Shown here piece after piece: positions 12,051 to 23,600 of a stretch of DNA of 64,000 nucleotides. The notes under the pieces were generated by a model, which worked only from the letters and a program-made list of their open reading frames with translations, had not been told where the DNA came from and searched no databases. This DNA is from Anthopleura xanthogrammica (lineage: Eukaryota > Cnidaria > Anthozoa > Actiniaria > Actiniidae). The stretch covers positions 13,059,597 to 13,123,596 of the forward strand of contig OZ025208.1 of assembly GCA_964019055.1 (NCBI GenBank), given 5' to 3'. Within the stretch, counting starts at the first letter, position 1. Each line of letters starts with the position of its first letter. The translations under genes were made by a program, and so were the position numbers.

Positions 12051-12347
12051 TGATTAAAAAGATGATTGATATAACTTAGAAGGATAAGTTCAGTGCACTG
12101 CAAAAACCAGTGGCAGCCAATACTACTGTTTTCATTGCTAGGCACTGATTACGACAACCGTCGTGACAGGAAAATAGGGCAATAGACTGCCTTCAATCAA
12201 ACAAATTGTTCTGTACCTTGACATACTATGATTGACAGTCATGTATTGCCTGATTTCCATGTCATAACTGTTGTCTTGATCATCACGTAGCAGTGGAAAC
12301 AGTTGTAAAAAGAAAACGCATAACACAAAGTGATGGCAAGGTAATGA

Positions 12348-12353
12348 TTTATT
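12348..12353 (-). terminator. RPL11: Poly(A) signal of RPL11
   Basis: AATAAA on the minus strand, about 36 bp after the RPL11 stop codon. This gives the very short 3' UTR typical of ribosomal protein mRNAs. Confidence 0.7.
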
Positions 12354-12388
12354 TCAAGATTTCAAGTTGTGGTTTTCTACAGGTTACA

Positions 12389-14544
12389 TTACTTTCTCAA
12401 GATGATGCCATCATACTGAAAAAACAAGAATAGAAAATGAATTATTACTTGGCTGGGAGATGTGAAAAAATCAATTAGTTTTAACTATTTTCAACTTTAA
12501 TTTTCTATAAAAGGTTGCACAATAACATGTATAGAGTTGACAAATTGCCAACAACACAACATGCCTCAAGACCTATAGACTGGTTCACACTTGACATAAG
12601 CATAACAACATAACAATTCTTATGCTTATGTCAAGTGTGAGCCAGCCTTATGCTCAGGGCTCAAAATAATGGCTAGTCAACTGACAAGTTCCAGTCAAAA
12701 TTGGCACTTATCCTGCCAGATGCCTCCTAGTCTGGTCCTCTTGCAATGACGGGCCACAAGTTTATTAGTCATACTAGAAATGTAGAATGTCCAAGCTAAA
12801 ACCCATGTGGTCAGTCATCATGTCCAGCCATTGAACAGCTGTTATTTTGAGCCTTCTACTAATTCATCCAATTATTTACTGCCATTACCTTCTGTTGAAA
12901 CCACTTCATGGCATCATCCTTTCTAAGCCTGTGGGGAGCACCAACCCTTGACCTGGCACGTCTCCTCTTAGAGATGTTCATTCCTGGTCTTCCTAATACA
13001 ATGTAGAAGTCCATACCATAGATACCAATGCCGGGATCATACTTAATGCCAAGATCAATGTGTTCCTGGATACCAAAGCCGAAGTTTCCAGTTTCAGAGA
13101 AGCATCCTCTAGGCAATTCATACTCCTTGACCTTCAGTCCTTTCTCAAGGATTTCTTCAGCCTTGGGACCTCTGACAGTGCAGTGGACAGAGATCTTTTC
13201 ATTTCTCCTGATACCAAAAGATCGCACAGTATAACGAGCTGGAATTAAAAACAAGGCAGCATTAGAATCCATCTTTCATTTTAGAGCATTTTAGTGAGTG
13301 GTACTGGAAGCAAATATTTTGCCCTCTCCAATAATTTTAAAAACAAATTTTCCATTCCTAGAGTTTGACATGTAATTTGACTACCCTACTATATCAATAG
13401 TATGCACAGAATTTAAGTAGGTTTTGGTGGACATCAATTTAAGGTGCTTCCATGACATTCTAAAGGTACATACATACCTTTGGAAACTTTGTGTTTTCTG
13501 ACAATGTCATGAAAACACTTTAATTGACGTCCACTAAAACCCTATTTTGTTGTGACAGCAAATTGTATGATTTCGCACATGTGACTGGCTTACCCTTAGA
13601 GAAGACTGGTTGTTGTCCAGTAAGCTGTTCCAAGACCTTGGCAGCTCTGGTCAGCCTGTCACCACTCTCACCAACACAAACATTAAGGACCAACTTGGAG
13701 ATCCTCAACTCCTTCATAGGGTTTACCTTGGTTTCACCCTAGTGATAACAGTGAGTATGCAGTATTAGTACATCTACATCTACATTCTAGAGCAGATTTC
13801 GTATGAGTGTGGAAAGTCATGGTCATTATTTGGCACAGACACGGCAGTGAATGTCGAATATTTTCATACACAGTACAGCACTGACATGGTCAACACAGTA
13901 AAGCACAGTTCATGCCATAAGTTTTTCATAGTCATACTAGTCATACTAAAACTGCTCTATTTAGTTTGTAAAAGTCTAAGGACACCACACCAACTATAAT
14001 CTTCAATGATCATCATGTATATGGGAAGGGAAAAATGTCAAGGCTGATTTGTAAATAATATTTTATTACATCTATCATATTGGTATTAGACATGTGGACG
14101 CGAAATGAAACATAAGTATAAAGCAAAATCTTCTATCTCCAGGGAAATTATCACCGTGGATAGCACATTTACTTCAAAGTTATTATATAGAAACATAATA
14201 ACATTTCCCTACGATTTTTATAATTCACAATATCTTAGGGGGGAATTCATCGAATTTTAGATATGCGTTTCACAGCAAATTTAAGCAATCTGTGAGCAGA
14301 GATAAACTTTACGATTTATAAACTACGCGACAAAGCAAAAAGAGGTATGTAGTACATCGTACGTAAAGAATCCATAAAATACGCCAATTCCTATAATGTA
14401 TCACGAAAATGAAGACTTAGAATCATCAAAAGATGAACAACCGTGCCATTCAATGAATCAATGTAGTAATTCCTAGTTTAGAATGACGGATGATAATGGA
14501 TTGAAATCGTGTTAGAACTTGGACGAAAAAACACTCACCACCAT
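12389..14544 (-). CDS. RPL11: 60S ribosomal protein L11 (uL5)
   Basis: Large-subunit protein that binds 5S rRNA with RPL5; in vertebrates the free 5S RNP also inhibits MDM2. Four coding exons on the minus strand: 14544-14539 (ATG GTG only), 13738-13594, 13238-12889 and 12415-12389 (TAA). They join in frame to 175 residues, against 178 in human. Recognisable blocks are [13 protein letters not shown]-type [56 protein letters not shown] and the C-terminal YDGIILRK. The first exon carries only two codons, a common ribosomal-protein layout. A CTCTTTTCGCC tract just upstream on the minus strand (14566-14555) looks like a 5' TOP initiation site. It shares a compact promoter with PTDSS1. Introns 1 and 2 each hold a MITE, and intron 3 holds two. 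I looked for intronic snoRNA boxes and found no convincing pair. Confidence 0.97.
12580..12645. mobile_element. Short foldback in RPL11 intron 3
   Basis: Arms 12580-12605 and 12620-12645 (CTGGTTCACACTTGACATAA... and its complement) pair with one mismatch around a 14-nt loop. It lies 10 bp from the next MITE. Confidence 0.7.
12655..12856. mobile_element. MITE, CAGGGC..AAATA family, copy 2
   Basis: Begins CAGGGCTCAAAATAATGGC and ends with TATTTTGAGCCTT. The interior has TGACAAGTTCCAGTCAAAATTGGCAC-like sequence, matching 3352-3541 and 32005-32163. It is in RPL11 intron 3. Confidence 0.7.
13418..13544. mobile_element. MITE in RPL11 intron 2
   Basis: Left arm TAGGTTTTGGTGGACATCAA and right arm, inverted, TAGGGTTTTAGTGGACGTCA continue pairing for about 43 bp with scattered mismatches. 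The length is 127 bp. Confidence 0.75.
13789..13958. mobile_element. MITE, GAGCAG..TATGAGTG family, copy in RPL11 intron 1
   Basis: Left end GAGCAGATTTCGTATGAGTG; right end CATACTAAAACTGCTC. Both sides abut TA, as expected for a TA target duplication. Relatives are at 20528-20600 (half), 53011-53165 and 53666-54247. Confidence 0.7.
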
Positions 14545-14653
14545 TTTGAATCCTGGCGAAAAGAGGACGAGAGTAGCCTGGGCGCCAATAAATGAGACCT
14601 CTCGACCCAGTCCTGCCCAGTCATCGACTCCGCCCAGTGAAGCAGCATCAAAG
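14545..14653. promoter_or_regulatory. Bidirectional promoter RPL11 / PTDSS1
   Basis: Only 109 bp separate the two start codons (14544 minus, 14654 plus). The interval has a CCAAT box at 14585-14589, a GC-rich GGCGCC next to it, and the pyrimidine tract CTCTTTTCGCC (minus) that probably marks RPL11 transcription start about 20 nt from its ATG. No TATA box is visible. The head-to-head layout implies co-regulation of a ribosomal protein and a housekeeping lipid enzyme. Confidence 0.75.
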
Positions 14654-17600
14654 ATGGCGGACGTACGGAGAAAGAGAACGTTCTCCTCTTGTTCTACGAT
14701 TTCTTCCGAGGATTACAACGATGCCAGTGAACAGATAGTCGAGGAGGTTACCCTAGAGTTCTTCTATAAGCCGCGTTCATTGACTCTGCTTGGTTGTCTT
14801 TTTTTATACCTGGTTTACTCCGCATTTTCCAGGTGAGTGAAGAGTGACAGGTACTCGTGTGGTGCGAGGGGAAATCCAAATGTTCCTATAAAACCATTTT
14901 GACATGAAAAAATAGCATTTGATACCTTATGAGAAAAAAAATTAGTTTTTTTTCCCTTTAAATTCTAGGATTTTATTAAGTAAATAAATCCAGATTTGTT
15001 GGTTTGTTGGATGAATAAATATGTCAACCTCACGGGTAACAGATTTACATAAACTTACTTGCAGGAGGCATTGTATGTCTTATCAGAGGGATTATCGAGA
15101 GATCTTCAAAAAATCTATTTGCTCTATCATTTTGAAAGCAAGCCTATATTTCTTAAGCTAATTTAAAATATTTTGAATATTAGAAAACGCTCCAGGGTTT
15201 TCAAGATGTTTTACATGTACTGTTTGACTTGTATTGTGGTTTATTGTGGTCAACCTGTCCTTTGTCCTGGCAACAATACACAGTACAGCCCCTTCAAAAA
15301 CTCAAAATAGTTTACCCTCATTTTTCTACGAAATGATTTCCAACTCACACGATCATAAATAAAGATAAAATATTATTCCTACAGCATTAATTAAAAAAAT
15401 ATTTAAATATGAATTTTCATTTTTTTTGTTCTAAATATATCTCATTTCCTATTGGCTGAGAAATATCACACTATCTTTCTCAGGAGAAAGAATGGTTATG
15501 GTACATGTCATGCTCTCAAAAAAGTCATGAGTCACATTTACAGAAGAAAATTTATCAGTTAATTGCTTAATTTTCAATCAGCTGATAAAAGTCTTTGAAT
15601 TTCATTATCTGCTCCAAATGGTGGTTGAGCAATGATCACCATGTATATACCGTACATACTTAATTTGCATCTCCCTAAAAGGGGGTTTCAGCTGCAAATT
15701 GACAATAACAATACATCCAAATATATAAGAATATACAGGGGTTTCAATAATATTTCAAGTAGATGGATAGGATTCAAATGTAGGCGTCTGTGTCCACTTG
15801 TAAATTTTATAAAAATACACTAAGAGCATAAAAGCATAAAGTTACACTAATGAGAGAGGAAATTATGTCTAGTAATGTCAAGCAATTTCATTTGAAATTA
15901 TCAAATTTATTTGTGAGAAAGAATAAGCTCTTGAGACCAGAATAATTAAGAAAAACATTATTTAAAAAAATGCCTTAGTATTATATCCATGAAATTCAAA
16001 TTATTAAATAGTACAAAATAGTGCTACTACGCTTCTCAGTTGAGCTTGGAACGACTGAAGTTTTGTCACGAAGTTTTGTTGTTGAAAAGTGCATGTTGTC
16101 AGGGGCAACGTTAAAAGATTCAATGGGAAGCAAGCATGATACTGACGTCACCGCGGTGGCAATTAAGCTCGTGAATTTTTCCCACACTATACGTTTCAAT
16201 TCTCTTGACGTTGCCCCTGACAACATGCACATTTTAACGACAAAACTTCGAGACAAAACTTCGGTCGTTTCAAGCTCAACTGAGAAGCGTAGTAATTAAA
16301 CAATAGAAAACAACAGAATTTGCATAAAATTGTACTATTTAGTATATATATAACTAATGTTTCATGGATATAACTGTTTGCACTCTATCTTGAACCCCCA
16401 TTATTTGAAACCTTTTCCCTGGTCCCCACAAGGTTTGAGATAACAAGACCACACAGACTGTAATTTTCTTCATAACCAATAATTGTATTCAAAATATTTT
16501 TGGTAACTTGATAATTTGCTCATGATAGAATATTGTTTGACAGGAATCCCGATGCTACTCGTGATGAGAACATATACAGTGGTGTTGTATCTCTTATTGT
16601 TGTGTTTTTAGTCCTTGGTCTTCTTGTTATGCCTAATGGTGAGTACGTCTTGGTTACTATGGCAATGGCCTTGTTTAGAGCCGGAAAAAAGATAGCATTT
16701 AATAGTCAGTGGCTAACAAACCTGTGACCTAGTTCTGTGATCAAATTAGAATTTAAAAGTTTATTTTTGTGGAGAGAGGAAAACTGGAGAACCCAGAGAA
16801 AACCCTAGAAGCACAAGCGAAAACCAACAAGCAACTCTTCTCAAATACAACACCAAGTCCTGGAATCAAACCTGGTTTACATTGGCATTCTTGATGAGAG
16901 ACAAGCAATCTCACAGCTATGCCACCAGTGGTTCCTTTACAATGACCACATAAACTATGGGGGTCATGTCTCATATAGAGGTGTTAAACATAGGGGGCCA
17001 CAAGTTTATCAGTTGTTTATTACTTGAACATTGACTGTTTCTACTTCACAGGACCCTTTGTTAGACCTCACCCTGCAATATGGAGATTAGTGTTTGGTAA
17101 GTTGGTTTTAATGTATCACTTTTGCTATTACTATATTTATTGGTTTCATAATGTTATTTCATTCATTCATTCATTCATTCATTCATTCATTCATTCATTC
17201 ATTCATTCATTCATTCATTCCATTCATTCATTCATTCATTCATTCATTCATTCATTCATTCATTCATTCATGCATGCATGCATTCATTCATTCATTCATT
17301 CATTCATTCATTCATTCATTCATTCATTCATTCATTCATTCATTCATTCATTCATTCATTCATTCATTCATTCATTCATTCATTCATTCATTCATTCATT
17401 CATTCATTCATTCATTCATTCATTCATTCATTCATTCATTCATTCATTCATTCATTCATTCATTCATTCATTCATTCATTCATTCATTCATTCATTCATT
17501 CATTCATTCATTCATTTATTTTTTATTTCAGGTTGCAGCGTTCTGTATCTGATGTTTCTGTCCTTTGCGTTGTTCCAAACAAGAGAAGACTTCAGAAAGA

Positions 17601-20600
17601 TTCTATTTTTCTTTGACCCAGAGTTAGTTCATGTTGGGGAAGACACAACAGTAAGTGAAACTTATTCATTGTATTTTTTGATGATGATGGTAGTCATGGC
17701 AATGATTGATGTTAAGAAGGATTATGATGATGGTGATGATAAAGAAGAGGATGATGATGATGATAGATGTTGGTGATCGATGGATGATGATGAAGGTAGT
17801 TGTCATTGTGATGATGATTGATGACGACAATGAAGATGAGGAGGGTTATGTGATGATGATGATGGATGGAGTTGATGTTGTTGATGCTTTTTTTTTCTGA
17901 CATTGCCAAATCAGTAAGATAATTTGATCAACTTTGCATACATCAGTTCCAGGGCTCAAAATAGGGGCCTGCCAATGGCCAAAATGCAGGTCAAGTTCTA
18001 CTACTGTCAGGCTAAGACTATTTTGAACTGCCAAATGGAAATAAAATGACAGGGAAATTTTGCTCCAAAATTATTTATCCTGCCGAAAATAAGAAACTGT
18101 TTGGCCATTTATCTTTTCTATTTCGAGCCCTGCAGTTCACTTATCACATATAAAGACCATTCAACCTGCTAAGATAGTCATAAAGGTTTGTTTTAAAATT
18201 GAATCTTATATGGAAAGTAATGGGTGCAATATTTTTTTTCTTTTTCCCCCAGATGTATGCTGTCAATTGTTCAGATGTTTCTCTGGCCAGAATATGGGAA
18301 AGCTGCGACATTTTTGCTTTTGCTCATTTCTTTGGCTGGGCACTAAAGGCAATGCTGATCAGACATGCTGGGATCTGCTGGACGGCAAGTGTTACTTGGG
18401 AAGCAACAGAGGTATGTTCTCAGCGTGGTTTGTGCTGCTTATTTGTTGTGAGTTAGATCCTTGTACCTACTGTCATATGTTAAAATTTACTGTGATTTTT
18501 ATAATTACGTGAACGCTGAAGTTCTGAGTTTCACATTGGTATTAGGTTTTTCACTGCTGCCAGTCAAAAATGTAAAAGGTACCAACTGATTATTTTTGAC
18601 TGACGGAAACCAAAAACAGCATTTGCAGTTTGAAATTTGAACTTTGGTGTCCATGTCCATGTAATTATGAAAATTGCACTAAGGTTATGATATACAGAAT
18701 TGGTAATCCTCTTCTTCCATTCTTCAGGTATTCTTTTCTCATCTTCTTCCTAACTTCAAAGAGTGTTGGTGGGATGCTCTGGTTCTTGACGTCTTGATTT
18801 GTAATGGTCTTGGCATTCATTTTGGAATGTACATTTGCAAAAAACTAGAGATGCGCAACTACCACTGGGAGAGTATCAAGTAAGAAATTATTCACCCATA
18901 CTTTATAGTACAGCCTCCCTTGTTTAATGTGCACAGCAAAGTTTACTCTTGTTTAAGATAGATCCAGGGGAATAACCTCTGAGATATCAAAAGGTTGCTG
19001 CAAAATCTAAAGAGGAGGCCATATGCATGCTTTCTAGATGATTCTTTCTGGATCTTCAACTGCTATTTGTTTTGAAATAATTAAAAAAATTAAAAAAAAA
19101 ATTTGTTTTCTTTTTTCTTTTTATTAGGGATATTCATACTACTACAGGGAAAATTAACAGAGCTGTCATGCAGTTCACTCCTGTTAGGTAAAGAAACCAT
19201 GTACTATACGTTAAATGTCTGTTAGTTTATAGTATCATCATCATTGCTGTCGTGGGGCAGGCCCACATAGCACCAACACAAAGGGTTGTCTGTCTTGTGC
19301 TGTCATCACTGCCTCCTCGAAGGAGATGTTGGTCTCCTGTAGATATGTCATAACTGTGTCTCTCCAATGTTGCTTGCCTGGGCGACGGCACCCTGTTGGT
19401 TCCCAGTGAAATAATTGGCAAGGCAATTGTGTTAAAGACATGGGTATGACATGACCAAGCCACGTCTAACATTAATCATGCTCTAGCAACATAGTACATG
19501 AGGACCTGGAGTTTTGCAGAGTTTTTCTGCATTTGTTATCATAATTATTATTTAATAATCTCTAATAAGGTTTTCTAATATTTTACATTGGATTCATTTT
19601 TCTCCAGTTGGACCCATGTAAGGTGGATGGATCCCAAGTGCTCTTACATGCGTTACTTTGCCATTAGTGTTATGCTTATCGTCTCACAGGTACATACAGT
19701 CATGTAATATTCATGATTTATTTCAGGATGGTAAAAACATAGTAGTGCTGAATTAGAAAGTGAATTATTTGTATCTATTTTCAGGTCATAGAACTGAATA
19801 CTTTCTTCCTCAAACACATTCTTCTTATTCCTACCCGACACTGGATCAACTGGACAAGAATCATCATCATCAGTTTGATTGTGGCACCTTCAATCAGGTA
19901 CTACTGCAAGAACAAAACTCAACAAGGAACAGATTGTTTTCACTCATGTGATAAGGCTACCATTTTACACTAGTTACAATGGCACCATTCATGTGATGTT
20001 AAAGCAGCTCAATTTGGAGGACAAAACAAGAGTTTCGATCTCCTGAGAATTAAAACCTATTGTTTCGTACAACAAATTGAGCTGCATTCCGACGTGCTAC
20101 AAGGGGTCTATAGAACAGTTTATGCAAAAAATAGAGTTCAATAGACCTTTTTAGCTTTGTTGTTTGTTGTGCACATTTCAGACCATGTGATGCCACTCTT
20201 GGGAGTTGATTCTTTCATGTGTAAATATTTTAACAAAAAAACATTTCTCAAGGAAATGTCATGTGGTCTGAAATAGGCAATTTGCATACGAAGCTATAAA
20301 GGTCTATTCCCAGAAGATAGAAAATATATGTTTAGAAACACCAATATGGCCACATCACATGAAAATGATCTATGCATTTATCCTTTGGAAAAGCACTATC
20401 ATGACTGTAATGGTGCAGAATTGACTTTCTCTTTCAGGCAGTATTATACCTATGTTACAGACACCAGAAGTAAGAGAGTTGGGACACAGTGCTGGGTATT
20501 TATGTGAGTATTTCTTTTGATTATTTTACAGTGATTTTTGTATGAGTGGGAAACGGTGCTGCAGATTTGTAGCTGTACTTTATCTGTACCATTCATTATG

Positions 20601-23600
20601 TACTTGTGTTTTTTTCAGTGCTATCATGCTGATGGAGGCCCTGATCTGTATCAAGTATGGGTTATCCCTTTTCAAGAAGACTGAGCTCACACAGATCTTT
20701 TTGTGGCTTCTTTTCCAGGTTAGTAAGCATATGGTTTATTTGTGGTGTATAGATTTTGGGTTTGATCTGTGAGTTAGCTGTGCCCTGACTTAGATCAAGC
20801 AAGAGGTTGTTTCAGGTTTGGATCTGTGATTAGCCATGCCCTGACTTAGATCAGCCCAGAGGTTGTTTCAGGGTTTGATCTGTGAGTTAGCCATGCCCTG
20901 ACTTAGATCAGCCCAAAGGTTGTTTCAGGGTTTGATTTGTGAGTTAGCCATGTCCTGTTTTAGATCAGCCCAGAGGTTGTTTGAGGGTTTGATCTGTGAG
21001 TTAGCCATGCCCTGACTTAGATCAGCCCAGAGGTTGTTTGAGGGTTTGATCTGTGAGTTAGCCATGCCCTGACTTAGATAAGCCCAGAGGTTGTTTCAGG
21101 GTTTGATCTGTTTGTTAGCCATGCCCTGACTTAGATCAGCCCAGAGGTTGTTTGAGGGTTTGATCTGTGAGTTAGCCATGCCCTGACTTAGATCAGCCCA
21201 GAGGTTGTTTCAGGGTTTGATCTGTTTGTTAGCCATGCCCTGACTTAGATCAGCCCAGAGGTTGTTTCATGGTTTGATCTGTGAGTTAGCCATGCCCTGA
21301 CTTAGATCAGCCCAGAGGTTGTTTCAGGGTTTGATCTGTGAGTTAGCCATGTCCTGTTTTAGATCAGCCCAGAGGTTGTTTGAGGGTTTGATCTGTGAGT
21401 TAGCCATGCCCTGACTTAGATCAGCCCAGAGGTTGTTTGAGGGTTTGATCTGTGAGTTAGCCATGTCCTGTTTTAGATCAGCCCAGAGGTTGTTTGAGGG
21501 TTTGATCTGTGAGTTAGCCATGCCCTGACTTTGATCAGCCTAGAGGTTGTTTGAGGGTTTGATCTGTGAGTTAGCCATGCCCTGACTTAGATCAGCCCAG
21601 AGGTTGTTTCAGGGTTTGATCTGTTTGTTAGCCATGCCCTGACTTAGATCAGCCCAGAGGTTGTTTCATGGTTTGATCTGTGAGTTAGCCATGCCCTGAC
21701 TTAGATCAGCCCAGAGGTTGTTTCAGGGTTTGATCTGTGAGTTAGCCATGTCCTGTTTTAGATCAGCCCAGAGGTTGTTTGAGGGTTTGATCTGTGAGTT
21801 AGCCATGCCCTGACTTAGATCAGCCCAGAGGTTGTTTGAGGGTTTGATCTGTGAGTTAGCCATGTCCTGTTTTAGATCAGCCCAGAGGTTGTTTGAGGGT
21901 TTGATCTGTGAGTTAGCCATGCCCTGACTTTGATCAGCCTAGAGGTTGTTTGAGGGTTTGATCTGTGAGTTAGCCATGCCCTGACTTTGATCAACCCAGA
22001 GGTTGTTTGAGGGTTTGATCTGTGAGTTAGCCGTGCCCTGACTTTGATCAACCCAGAGGTTGTTTGAGGGTTTGATCTGTGAGTTAGCCATGTCCTGACT
22101 TAGATCAGCCCAGAGGTTGTTTCAGGGTTTGATCTGTGAGTTAGCCATGCCCTGACTTTGATCAACCTAAAGGAAGTTTAAGGGTACTGTATCAGTAAGA
22201 TTTTAAGGTTTATTTTGTCTTTTATTTTAGCTTGTGATTAGTATGGGTATCTTGTACTTTATGGTGATGACCAAGACAAAGGTAAGTGTACATCAACTGT
22301 GCTTTGAGATCACTAGCTTATTGTAACCTCATTTTATATGCAGATATGTGTCAGATGAATTATTCTGATTGGATGGGCAGAGTGATCTTGACTCTTGATT
22401 GGTTGAGCAGTTTGACCAATGACAGTCACAGCTCAACTCTATCATTTTAAACCTTAAAAACTTCTGTAAAGTTTTTATTTTGTATGTTTAAATAAGTATT
22501 TAAATAACTTAGTAAATAACTGAACAAATTCTTAAAACTTTAAAATTTTACTAAAAACATAAAAACCTTAAAAATCTAAAATGTTTTAAACGATACAAAT
22601 AAGAAGTTTAATTATTAACAAACAAAATAAAAATTTAAACAGTGGGTGATAACCATAAAGACACCAACAAGTGTAAAGCATTATAATAGGCCATTTTTAT
22701 TATAGTATCAATGTACTACCATTACCATAATCCTTTGCACACTTTCTTTTGTTCAGTAAAGGATTGCTATTTTTTCTTATTACCTGGCATTATCATGAGG
22801 AAATACAGATTTGAATAGTATATTGGTAGTGGTATGCATACATACAGTCTTTTGAAAAAATGTGGCCGTTGTCTAGCTAAGCAACTACACAACTGGACTG
22901 AAACGGAGTATGGGTAGAAATCTCTGAAGCGCTTGATTATTCACTCTGATGTAGATGTTTTTGCTTACTAATAAGATAATACAAGCAGCAACCCTTCAGA
23001 TGTATGTCTTTGGATTTTGCAAAAGGAAGACAAAAGTTGATATGGCTAATATTCAGAGGTTCCCAATTTTGAAACTGTTAAGTCATTAAAATACTACTTT
23101 GACAGCAAATTTTTGTACTGTAAGCCCGGCTCATATAATCAGTGAAAATTTAAACCATTTCTGTGATTTCTACCCATACTTTTGGTCCAGTCACATAGGC
23201 TTCAATCTGTCGACAACAGCGTTTTTTGAATTGACTGTACATATGACGCTATTTAAATGGCCTATATTTGAATTCAATAAGTGCTTATAATAAAAAAGTA
23301 AAGAAGCAGGATTCAACTAAATAGAACAAAATAAACCTTATAGTAAAAATTAAAAGAAAGATAATTCATTTACAATTACATTTGAATTCATAAATGGTCA
23401 ATATTATTGATAAAATAATTATAGTAAAATCTAAATTAAACTATAAACTTTTTAAAATTCAATTTTGATGAATGTCAAATGTTAGATTGTTAAATACTAC
23501 TAAAACAAACTTAAACAGGATGGAAAGAAAGTCAAAGCTGCAATAATGGAAAGAGTCAGATTCTTCAAGAAAGTAAGACTAGCTGAAATATATTTCTGTT

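Larger units (their letters stand above)
11443..12388. other. Tail-to-tail intergenic region, paralogue B / RPL11
   Basis: Holds the 3' UTRs of the two convergent genes, with AATAAA for paralogue B at 12045-12050 and for RPL11 at 12353-12348 (minus). No further exon is apparent. Confidence 0.6.

Noticed and set aside
12416..13593. snoRNAs in RPL11 introns
   Set aside because: I looked for paired C/D boxes on the minus strand. The one TCATCA complement lies within a MITE and has no partner D box at a suitable distance.
17024..17776. 250-residue frame rich in SFIH repeats
   Set aside because: Translation of the CATT array. The real exon 4 of PTDSS1 starts at 17532 in a spliced frame.
21324..21920. 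Two identical 65-residue minus-strand frames ([15 protein letters not shown] repeats)
   Set aside because: Artefacts of the 57-bp minisatellite, useful only as a marker of the 399-bp duplication.
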